A stretch of DNA of 57,544 nt. Source: Setaria digitata (Eukaryota > Nematoda > Chromadorea > Rhabditida > Setariidae). The notes beneath the pieces were generated by a model. The model ran no database searches, was not told the DNA's origin, and was given only the letters and a program-made list of their open reading frames with translations. The stretch spans positions 1 through 57,544 of the forward strand of contig RCAB01000412.1 of NCBI GenBank assembly GCA_003640385.1, read 5' to 3'. A program made the translations under genes and the position numbers. This document shows, piece after piece, positions 13,301 to 23,748 of this stretch. Positions within the stretch are counted from its first letter, which is position 1, and each line of letters starts with the position of its first letter.

Positions 13301-13615
13301 TGTGCATTTTTACGAGTTGATTTTTATTCTTTTTTCTCTCAAGTCTGGGAAGCTGATCTTAAAACTATATACACTCAGAGCTCTGAGAAATTCTTCTCAC
13401 ATAAGCACATAGCGACAGGCAAAACTCTTAACAGTGTTACTAAAAAAGCAAAACTTCGTTTTCAAAATATAAGCTTCTTTGAAGGTGCGATACTTGTTGG
13501 TGAAACGGATTTAGAGGAAACGATTGAAAACCTTATTTTGGATCAAACTGATATCACTCAAGTGGAAGAGGGACTTCTGGATCCAGATATCGAAATTTCT
13601 GATTATTTTGATTGA
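10343..13615 (+). CDS. PYROXD1: PYROXD1-type pyridine nucleotide-disulfide oxidoreductase
   Basis: This is a FAD- and NAD(P)H-binding class I flavoprotein reductase; in vertebrates PYROXD1 protects the tRNA ligase complex from oxidation in nucleus and cytosol. Exons are 10343-10486, 10675-10791, 10964-11035, 11128-11255, 11390-about 11628, about 11912-12189, 12365-12487, 12742-12870, 13182-13299 and 13485-13615, giving about 492 residues (human 500). Visible blocks are the FAD dinucleotide fold [12 protein letters not shown] at the N-terminus, the second Rossmann motif [10 protein letters not shown], the CALGPEW block, [23 protein letters not shown], the FAD-closing [18 protein letters not shown], and the C-terminal GETDLEET block and DYFD end. 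As in the family, the active-site CXXC of thioredoxin reductases is absent. The splice between exons 5 and 6 is uncertain: GT at 11629 with AG at 11911 or 11914 keeps the frame, while the better-looking donor at 11640 does not. Confidence 0.93.
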
Positions 13616-13652
13616 ATTTTGAAAGCCTTTTTATACAAATATGAAAATAGTC

Positions 13653-13831
13653 GACTTCTTGTGTACATGACATAGTTGCAGTTTCATTTAGTTGCTCTTC
13701 TGTCGACCTGAGGTACTTAACTCCAGAATTCGAAAATNAATATCCTGACTTCTTGTGTACATGACATAGTTGCAGTCTCATTTAGTTGCTCTTCTGTCGA
13801 CCTGAGGTACTTAACTCCAGAATTCGAAAAT
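13653..13831. repeat. 85-bp tandem duplication around a single N
   Basis: Bases 13653-13737 and 13747-13831 match over 85 positions with one visible difference (T or C at 13700/13794). They are separated by an N at 13738 and eight bases. The segment begins 38 bp past the PYROXD1 stop. A contig-end overlap is the likely cause. Confidence 0.9.
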
Positions 13832-14559
13832 ATATTACTTTAGGAAGCAATGATTTATGGAGACCAGGTACAGATTCCTACTCAGTTATATATTTTTTTC
13901 TTACCTGTGCTGATAGCTTTTTCAGCTGTTAAAAATTCATAATACTCAAATTTATTTTAAATGCAGCCAATTCTTTATTCCATTGTTAATTGAAAAAAGA
14001 TTTGAGATTTCTGATCCTTGCCTGAGTTGAATTAAGTGAGGAGTGGGAGGAGAAAAGTTCAGGCATTTAATCGATTAATTGACATGATTTAACAGTTGAA
14101 AAGTTATATCCTTGGATGGCTTTGAACTGAAAACTTCTGATTAGCACTGGATAGCTCTAAATAATAGGAAAGTTGTCTCGTGCCGAATAATATGCAATGA
14201 ATGTTTCCATTATCAAATACTATAAAGGTGAAAAGCATGATAACAAATATCGTTTAGCTAGAATAAAGTCGAACATGCCGGGTACACATCTGTTATGATG
14301 GAAATGAAGGATTAGGAAATCACAACAAAAACTGTTGGGATGAAAGATTTTGGAAACAGAAAAACGGAAAATATTGACATTTCGCGTCAAATCGAATCAT
14401 TTATAGTTCAAGAAGAAGGACTTACGTTGGAAGGGTTAAATAAAGACTTCATCTTGCTCAGAATGTCGAGGTAGCTAGTCAATTTGTAAAGAGTTCATTG
14501 TTGGAAATTGAATAGATGTGTTTGAACTCCCCACAACAAAGACGAAAGAAATGCATGGA

Positions 14560-14563
14560 CGCT

Positions 14564-14630
<67 letters not shown>

Positions 14631-14633
14631 AGC
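14560..14633 (-). tRNA. tRNA-Asn (anticodon GTT)
   Basis: The reverse complement folds as a 74-base intronless tRNA. The acceptor stem pairs GCTTCCG with CGGGAGC, the D-arm box reads TGGCGCAATCGG, the anticodon loop is CTGTTAA with GTT (complement at 14597-14599), and the T-arm box is GGTTCAAGCCC. D-arm and T-arm supply internal A and B boxes for RNA polymerase III. The gene is identical over its full length to the copy at 32613-32686. Confidence 0.97.
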
Positions 14634-15149
14634 GCTTGCAGTGGACTTCTCCGAAAAAATTGTTGCATAGATTTGAAACACGGCTCCTCCGGGATTTCGA
14701 AACAAAGTACCTCATTCCGAAAGGTGACAGAACTTATTTGATAACATAGATGTTGATAGTAGTGGTATCAGATACAAATGGATCGATAACTACTAAACTA
14801 TATGGGATGAATGTAGAATTCATTGTAAAATTTCGGATAACAGGATTGTGATAAGCATAGGGAAATCTTATCACCTATTGACTTGGAACCATCAGAAATG
14901 TTAGGACTCATTTTTACTAGTTTAATAGAAACAAAATATATAATGGAAAATGGCATAGGAGTGAGATAAGACGAAACTGATCAAAATAGAGTTAGTCGTA
15001 AGAGACTGACAATGTATTAATTCTGTAGATAGAAAAATAATAGATAAAAATGGGATCAAATTTTAATTCGATAAATCATCATGAAAAAGAAAATGGACGA
15101 AACTGATATGATTACATTACAACAGTACCGCGATCTACATCCAGCGATA

Positions 15150-18100
15150 TCAGTAAATGATCAATTCGTTATCAATGTCAACGTGCTGAAGGAGCGTTGT
15201 CCCTTGAAAGACTAAATCATGTCCGATGTCGGAAAGATTCGGATGACGTGGATTTGACAGAATAATTCCCGTTATTGGGCCATCCCATTTCACGTTGAAC
15301 TGCGCAATGTGTTTCGAGAATGCTGACTTATGCATTTGGGTGTAATCAAAACGATGCGGAACGTTGTAGAGAATCTGTCACTGGAGGATCGGATGTGAAG
15401 TTTTTGAATTTCTCAACGAAATTAATACTTTTGTTTGGTGGGTGGAAGTTTATGAGAGTTCTTTAAAGGGAAATATGACAGCATCACTTTGTCACTTTTC
15501 AAATAACGATTTGAAGTTTTAATTAAATGGAAAATAAAAACTAGAGAAGTGACAAACCGCCAATGCTTCTCCAGCATTTATCAGTGTTATGCTGCCAAGC
15601 TGTTCGTAGAAATGAGGTGTGTATAGTGAGGTGCCAGCAATATAAACTTTGGTGTTATTGTATTCAATCTAAATGATATGGACATTATTATCAAAGGGAA
15701 GAATAATAGTATGAGAACACTGATACATTCAGTTATAACATAAATAAGATAGAAATCTATTTGACAACAAATATTTGGAATGAATCAAGCAGATAAATAT
15801 GATAATTTCAAGATTGGTATTTTAGTTTATTTCTTTCTCATTCATTTATCCTTAAAAGGTTGGATAATAGGTAAACTGTAGAGAAGTTTGCAATTATAAA
15901 TGATACATTTAACATGTATGTTTGTTAACATTTTCCATATTCAACAAAATAATCAATGATAGATAACCTAGTAATTGAACAGATACCACTTCACTTTTCT
16001 AGTTTATTCATTATCATAGAGATTTTAAGCTGAACGAAATATTTAGAGGCTAACATACATGCTCTTCAGATAAATGAAATACATGTGTGCTATAAGCCGT
16101 TTTCACTTCAAGAATTAAAGTACCTTCGAAAAAGCCAGCAAAATGTGCTCGTTGACCTAAAATATATTCCAGAAAATTTCTTTTCTCATCCTCATGATCT
16201 GAACAATAAGCTTTAGTAGAGGTAATTAGGTCAACTTTGAACTTATACTCATTAGTCTCCTACTTGCAGTTAAGTGGCCAGATACACAAATAGATAATCT
16301 AACAGCATTAATTACTGCAAATCCTAAAAACAAGCGAAAACTACAATAATTGACACATATATGTATAGCACGGAAATTAGATGTAATAAATCTGTTTTAT
16401 CAAGTGGATCAGAATTAAACTGACTGACTGGACAATAATGAAAAATAGTTCAAGAGTTTAACGCGTTGTTCATATAATGCAATGCCACATGATAAATTAC
16501 TACTAGTTCGCAGATCAACTGATCTGATTAACTGATGACAGTGCAAAAGCTTACCAATATAAAAACCACCAAAGCTGAAAATGGCATGATATGGCATCGG
16601 TGCTCCCATTGATTCCAATATTAGTTGATCTGTTTCACCATGAAACGAAGTAACTTCACCAAGGTAATTCCGATATGCTTCAACGGTATTTTGCAAACTA
16701 ACTGCACTTTTATGAAAATCTAAATAATCGCGCCACTGAAGCACGTCCAGTGGTACGAATAAATGCTGAAACAAATGAGTCATGAAATTAAATCATCAAT
16801 TAATCAAATTAATAAATGAAATTAAAAGTACAGGGGAAAGAAGCTGATGTTCATTTGTTTCACAATTATCCGATATTCGCTATTGCTTATACAAATTGCC
16901 AAATATGAATTTTATCACATGAAAGTAATTTTTCAAATAGGAAATTCCAAAAAAGAAATCTGGTCCTTACTGGATACAAATGAGATTTTAAATTTAACAA
17001 AATTAAATTTTTTTAAATGAAAAAAAAAATATTCTGCGCCAAAAATTATTAGTAAAATACTTTATATTCCAATATTTTTCTCCCCTGAGCATAAATGAAA
17101 TTAGAATGATCAGCCAATCGATTAGGATATCCAGCTATATAAATTAATTCTGTGTAATATCCCTCGTAATCATAATATGCTTCTTGTGGTTCTTGAAATA
17201 TTCCGATAGCTTTGAACTGTAATCATCATCAAAATAGTTTATTTTCAGTTAACTGACAATAATAATATCACTTAGGAAAGAAGTTTATCCCCATGATATT
17301 ATTGAAAAATCAATTCATGATGAAATAAATGATCAGTAATGACAAACATTGGTGTCGTTATAAATTTTCCTGCATACAACAATCTTTTTCTCATAAATCC
17401 AGTGAAGGATTCTTATAGACATTAAATACTTTTCACGATCAAACCAGAAAGGATATTTCGGCAAAAAATTGCCACCGCCGTGTGACAAGTCCAATTTCTC
17501 ACCTTCTTTCAGATACCCTATTTGTATAATATCGAAGCTGGAAGATGAAAATTATTTTTCTGTTTAATTTAAATTCAATAACTTTAAATTTGATCAATTA
17601 TTACCATTAGATTTAATGGCAATTTGAAAGCAAAAAAAAACGAATGTGCAGCATTAAATATGCAATGAGTCGCTATCGAGGACAGCAAGCATGAGGAAGG
17701 GAATTTAATTGAAATTATAAAATCTGGCCAGTTATAGGAAGAATGATTCAAGAAAATCTACTTCTGCTAGACAGACAAAAAGATTAAGGTAAATGAAATA
17801 GTATTTTTGATTGCTTAGCACTGCTTCACATATCATAGAATCAGTGGAATATTTTGGAAACCAATGCTGTAATGTGAAATAATTAATGGGAGGAAGCATG
17901 AAATTGGAATTATTTAACAGAGGGGTAGAATTCTTCATTGAGAAGCATCATCTGCATCACCTTATTCATCTTGATCTCTTATGTCACAATAATTTTAGGC
18001 TAGAATAATTTAATAAAGGCGTAATATTAGTAATGATAATGAGAATAAAACATCTTTCAACAGTAGTCAGAAATGATTAAGCTCATAGATTAATCTATAA

Positions 18101-18381
18101 GAATGCATTTTATTAGTAAGTATATCCTAATTAGAACAGATTGCTTGAGACTAATTTTTCATAGCACTGATTTCAAGTACTGGAAGGCACACTTACGCAT
18201 CTGCACGATGTTTAGGGAAACGGCGACCGAGAAACCGAACTTGTTCACCTGGCTGAATCCCATCACTTATAAATATCTTCATATAACCTCTTTTATCCAC
18301 TTCGGAATATGCTCTCTGCAATTCAGGATTGATATACAGTAGTCGTAATAGGAGCAGCAAAAACGGAAAGTTCAGAAATAG
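15150..18381 (-). CDS. Unrecognised secreted protein, possibly with galectin-like domains
   Basis: Eight exons join in consistent phase: 18197-18381, 17378-17537, 17061-17216, 16555-16765, 16264-16323, 16059-16156, 15558-15668 and 15150-15374, giving about 401 residues. The first exon encodes a leucine-rich hydrophobic run like a signal peptide, but has no ATG before an upstream in-frame stop, so a short 5' exon is missing. The segment ISDGIQPGEQVRFLGRRF followed by ADAFDI resembles the opening strands of galectins (GLxPGxxI...RFxI). Later FIYAQGRKILEYKH with PLDVL, and LYNVPHRFDYTQM, resemble the galectin F-HR-PL region. The canonical sugar-binding HxNPR and WGxEE motifs are not seen. The fold assignment is a weak inference, while the reading frames and splice sites are strong. 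It lies convergent to PYROXD1 and divergent from AAR2. Confidence 0.7.
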
Positions 18382-19700
18382 CTATGGTACTCGAAATTCT
18401 TCTCAAATAAATGCAATGTGTAAAAAAAAATGAATAATATAGTAAGATGGGTTAGCTTGACCTCACGCAATAATGGTTGGGTATTCCAAAACAAAAAATT
18501 TTCTTTTCAGCTCCCTATAGTTGACGCTTTCCTGACCTGCTAAACATGACGCAACGAAAATCAGTTTTATCAACGTACGTCAGAGTTTATGTGTGCGTAA
18601 CTAAAAATAGGCGTCTGTTTGTTTACTCTCGACCTGCACTACAACTGAATCACTGACTGATCGGAAGTAATATGAAATAGTGGATAAGCTTTTGATGATC
18701 GATTTTTGAGTTAAGTTTATGATATGATACGAAGTGATAACTTAGTAGGGAATCAAACATCCACCTGACTTCATCTCACTTTTTTGATACACCTTCACTC
18801 CAGTCCACCGTTTGTAATGAAGTGGGATAACCGGGGATTTGAGTTAACAGCAGAAAGGGAATTACGAGGAATGAGCAGCCAATTTTTCATTTCCATTGTA
18901 ATGAAAGTGACTGTTCCACAAATGCATGATGAGGTTCGAAATATTCCATGTAGAAATTAAAAGAAAAAAATATTTCATAGCATGCTGAGGAACACGGCAC
19001 TTGAGAATCGAAGAACTCATTTTGTAGCTTAACCTTAGAAATATTGTGACTGTAAGGTAGCATAATCGATGGACTTTTAAAAAGATCAACTGACGGCATT
19101 AAATGGTCGTTTAGCAGTAGCAGTATCAATGAGAAAGGTATCCAGAAGAATTATCGATAACACGGAATAGCAGTGCATGATAAAGTGATACGACGCAACT
19201 GACTGCTATTTTTATTCCCTTTCAAACTTTTATGCTTCATTCTTATTGATTTATTATGCAAATTTTTACCTATGTCAGATATAAGATCGATTGGGGACAA
19301 GACAAGGTATCTAGACCATAAAATTCTGACCTAAGGTACAATAGAGCAAATGATGCGCCACAAAATATTGACCACTAAACCACTAAACTAAGTGGTTATT
19401 ACAGTAGAATGTTAGCACCACAAATTCAAAATACTAATAGCGATTTCAACTCTTTCATTTGAGGGCCGTGTTAATTTAATACTTTCAGCGACTAACAGGT
19501 GAACTGGGGTAGTGTGGGTTTTGTTAATGAAGTTGTTTTGTTAATGAAATACTTCCTCATTTGCGAATGCCATGTCTATTTCTAGATTATTCAAGACACG
19601 ANGTAGTGTGGGTTTTGTTAATGAAGTTGTAATACTTCCTCATTTGCGAATGCCATGTCTATTTCTAGATTATTCAAGACACGAACAAGCTTAACTTGCA
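18382..19700. other. Divergent intergenic region between the galectin-like gene and AAR2
   Basis: This is 1.3 kb that should contain both promoters and the missing first exon of the - strand gene. It includes the duplicated segment around the N at 19602. No promoter element was clear enough to name. Confidence 0.5.
19509..19684. repeat. Imperfect tandem duplication around a single N
   Basis: Bases 19509-19601 (93 bp) and 19603-19684 (82 bp) share the same start (GTAGTGTGGGTTTTG) and end (TTCAAGACACGA) on either side of the N at 19602. They differ mainly by an internal TTGTTAATGAA repetition in the first copy. The duplication ends 16 bp before the AAR2 start codon. Confidence 0.9.
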
Positions 19701-22700
19701 ATGACAAACAATAATTCGGATGCGGTATCTGTTGCAGCATCTATTTGTACAACTTCTGCGTCAGATATGCCATCAGGTCTTGCGAACCACTTGTACGAAA
19801 ATGGTGCATTCATGGTAAATGATTGATTTCATTTCTTCATTTATACTGAATTTTTGAGATCAGAGATGGATTACTTAGCTAGGTATCAAGTGTTTATTTC
19901 TTCTGTATAATAATCGTCATAATAACAAGAAATTCAAACTTTTGTTTATTGCTTCTGGTTAGCAGTAATTTAGAAAGAAAATGGAGGACTTTTACATTCT
20001 TTATATTTTAGCATGCTAATCAACTGCGCTAAATCTTTTTAAAAATCACTGCTACTTTTAATGCACTCAGTTTTAACCTTTATCATGACATTATGTGCAT
20101 TGATCAGTTCCTTATCATGAAGCATATAGTCAGTCAGCTCATGCCTTCATTCCTACTTCGTTACGGTAGCACATTGTTAAAGAGACCTCTTCATCGTCAA
20201 TATAACAAATTTCAGGTTTTTCTAAATGTTCCTCAAACAACTGAATTCGGCATTGATTATAAGTCATGGCGTGTGGGACCAAAATTTCTCGGTTTAAAGA
20301 TGATTCCACCAGGAGTTCATTTCATTTTCTTCAGCATCAAAACGGCACCACGCATCGGTTTTTTTCATCACTTTAAGGAAAAGGAAATTTTGTTTCGTAA
20401 ATGGGATCCGTCACGTGAGGATATGGTAATTGAGCCATCATCTACAGAAGAGGTAATCATCATCGGTTTTTTTGGCGAATCTTCTTTTGTTATCGAAGTT
20501 TCGGGAGGATTGTTTTTACGACATCATCATGAATTGTAGCGCTTTGAATGGTCTTATTAATCGCTGTTAAGTACAGCTGCTTTGCCGCTGTGTTATTTAC
20601 TGCTTGAAATTATTTTATTACCATTTTGAGCTTCAAATTTGTTATATTATTAGAAAGTTTCAACTCATTTTGACTTCGTTTAAAGTTAACAAGCAGCAAG
20701 AAAAGGCTGGTTGTACATAAAAGGTACTACTTGGCTTATCATATATTTTTTTTCTCTCCCACCCTTCTTTATCCACCCCTGACACTTCGTTTACTTGTTT
20801 TTATCGTTTTATTGATAAACGAATACTTTTCGTTATTAAATCGAGGCTTTAGATAGAAAGAATACGTTCGAACTTGAAGTCGATGGACGACGGCTTAGCA
20901 CCTTATCCCTTCGAAACATATCGAAGCTGGTTTTCTCTCAGCAATCATATCACAGGTTTATATCCTTGCTTCTAGTAGCCAATACTGTTTGGTAATAAGC
21001 ATCATATTTTCCCCTGTAATTCGTTTTCCTCTACCACACCGAAATCAAATTTCAATACTTGGTTATTTAATTGCATTCAGTTTTAATGGAGCCATTAAGT
21101 GTATTTTTATTCCATGTAATAAGAGATGAACAGGAAAAAAATCCATTTCTCGATCTTATAGAAATGACAGTTGAGAGATTGCGGCCCGAAAATCAGTACA
21201 GTCGTATAACAGGTCAGGCGGAACTGGTTACTTTAGAAACCGAAATGATGGAAAAAGAAGGAGTTAGTTCATTTTTTCAGATTGAGTTCTATTCAATAAA
21301 AAATTCTCTTCTGTTCCTAACAATTATAGCTACAGTTGACTATGTCAGTTAATTGACATAGTCAACTAATATTGTCCATCCTCAAATTGCCGATGATTAT
21401 TCTGATTTTTCTGATCTTTCCTTATCTAATGAAAATTACTGCATAATTTCACACATTATTTACTCAAGATCAGCACTGTTAAATTTAAAATTGTACGTGA
21501 CAAATTTTATTCCATATTAATCCATTTTGATGTATATATATATATTTTTTTTTATAGTGCTATGCCAAATCAGTGTATCATTTTGAGGTAGATGGACATC
21601 CGTCATCATGCGTTGATCGCGACCATCCAGTTAGGTTGCGCTTTGTAGATGAGCATGGTCTTCCTATTATGAAGATTAGACGAGGTTTTCAGATACGTTT
21701 CACCGAACTTCCCCTACATTCTGTGGTGAGTGTTACTTTTTATTCCTGTGGTTTTTCCTTTCTTTCTTTCTTTCTTGATTTTATGACAATAAAAGTGTTG
21801 CAAAAATTTTTAAAAAAACTTTTATTTCTTCCTTTTTATATTTGGTTTAATCGTATTTTTAACGAACTTTTATTGGTGCTAATTTCTCTGTTTGATCAAC
21901 TGTTATTTCTTCGAATTGTTCATTTTTGCTGTCCTGTTGGTGACAGCCTCTTGAGTTTGATCTTATTTCCACTTAGAAAATGAATATATGAATTATAGTT
22001 CATTCGATTTGGATTTCATAAGACTGGAAATTTAACTAAAAGATTCATTTGTATAAAGTCAGATTCATATTCGCAGAATTTTTTTTAGACTGTTTCAAAT
22101 AATGGGGAGAATTCCTTGGATCGAAGCTGGCAGCTGCACAACATTCTTGCTGATCTCAATGGAGAGTGGTCAGAATTTCTTGGAGAATTGCAATTTGCCT
22201 TTGTGTGTTTTCTAATGGGACAGGTATCAATTCTTTTCCCCCTCCCCGCTAACACCTAAATAATTTTCTCTATTTTTGACTTAATTCAGTGTTGAATAAT
22301 CTCATCTTATATATTGCTTATAGGTTTATGAAGGTTTTGAGCAGTGGAAGCGGATGATTCATTTGTTGTGCAGCTGTACGGAGATTCTCATAGAACATAA
22401 AAATTTGTATATGGCTTTAATACCGGTGTTGCATTTCCAATTAAAAGAATGTCCCGAGGATTTTTTCGTCGATATTGTTTCTCGAGATAATTTTCTTACA
22501 ACTACGCTTTCCAGACTGTTTGGAAATATAAATGGTAAGTGATTCGATGCTTTGAATTAATTGAATTTTGCGTGGGCCGAGTCCTGAGTTTCACTCTGCA
22601 TCTGGATATGTCTTGAAAGCGATGGAATTTATAAAGTGTCTTGTTCCTCTAAATGTTGGAAAGTTGACCACTTCGAATTGTTGCCAACAATCCGTTTTTT

Positions 22701-23047
22701 TGAAAAATTAAAATGCCAAAAACTTGAAGTTGCTTGCTGATTTGGCTGATCTGGTCATCAGTTGCAGCTAGTTATGTAACCTCGTCGATAGGTAACGTAA
22801 ATTGGCTGGAAACTTCCTATTTTGATAAATACTTTAGATTTTTTTTACAAATAAAATACGAGAATGGATTAGTGAAGGTTGGCTTACGTGTAACGCACAG
22901 TATGTCGAAGCTTGTCCCCGTCTTAAATTTTCAAATTTCATTGCAGATTGTGAGTTAACGGATGCGACATTAAAGGAAAGAGCTGGGAAGTTCAAAATTT
23001 TCCTGACAAGACGGTTTAAGTGGAATTTTAATACGCAAGATGAATAA
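19701..23047 (+). CDS. AAR2: AAR2 splicing factor homologue
   Basis: AAR2 is a U5 snRNP assembly chaperone; it binds PRP8 in the cytoplasm until BRR2 replaces it in the nucleus. Eight exons join in phase: 19701-19814, 20216-20452, 20853-20955, 21162-21262, 21558-21725, 22089-22223, 22324-22534 and 22947-23047, giving 389 residues (human 384). Family blocks are TEFGIDYKSW and VGPKFLGLKMIPPG early, SLSNHI with VERLRPEN in the middle, IRFTELP, then ELQFAFVCFLMGQ, FEQWKRM and DFFVDIVSRDNFLT in the C-terminal helical domain. The N-terminus carries a longer Ser/Ala-rich lead than the human protein. The fourth exon could start earlier, at an AG before 21079, but the acceptor at 21161 reproduces the family spacing. 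An AATAAA lies at 23124-23129, 77 bp after the stop. Confidence 0.95.
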
Positions 23048-23748
23048 AAGCATTCTTCGGCTAAATCAGTTTTTTGTATATCTGGTTAGAGTTTAGCAAA
23101 GTTTTATGTGTTTTTCATTTTGAAATAAACATGACTTAATGTGTTATTCTGAGTTGGATGTTGAATATGGTTGATATTATTTGTGTTTTTTCAAGCAGTG
23201 GAAAGCTAGTCGTCTAGAAGGCTAGGATAATTTGTTTATAAGTGCAGTTGTCCAACAATGCACTGCTTTTAATTTGTTTTTGTTTTTCTTTGTTTAACAT
23301 TTTTATACTCTTACTTCCAGTATAATCTATATAAACCTCTGTCTGGTCACGTAGATCTCGACGATAATATCACTGTTGGATTTAAGATAGAGACCATGCG
23401 TAATTCAGGCAAAAAAATATATACTTCCTGAACTACGTTGTGGACTATCAAAGTCTTATCATTGCCAGTATATTTTTGTGCATTCATGTATACAAAATAT
23501 TGCCTAGATAGGTTATGATGGAATAATTTTTGGAATAGAGGAAGGAAGGAAGAAATGGTAAATGAAGTAAATTAAACTTTGCTTTAGGTTTAAGGTTGTG
23601 ATTTAAATTAGGTTGGGATTTTTAGATTTAAATTTTACATTTAAACTACACTGATATCTATAAGGTTGTAGTTTTTGATTGAAAGGTTGATATTTTCTGA
23701 AGGAGTTTGAAAATGAATAGTAATCATCATAAAACGACGACTGGATGA
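23048..23748. other. Convergent spacer after AAR2
   Basis: This 0.7-kb spacer lies between two 3' ends. It contains AATAAA at 23124-23129, a likely poly(A) signal for AAR2. I see nothing else in it. Confidence 0.5.

Larger units (their letters stand above)
13616..15149. other. Intergenic region with an assembly join and a tRNA
   Basis: This 1.5-kb spacer separates the convergent PYROXD1 and galectin-like genes. It contains the duplicated segment around the N at 13738 and the tRNA-Asn at 14560-14633, both listed separately. I see no protein gene in it. Confidence 0.6.

Noticed and set aside
21079..21161. Extended 5' end of AAR2 exon 4
   Set aside because: The extension is in frame but inserts about 28 residues in a conserved helix; the acceptor at 21161 gives the family spacing.
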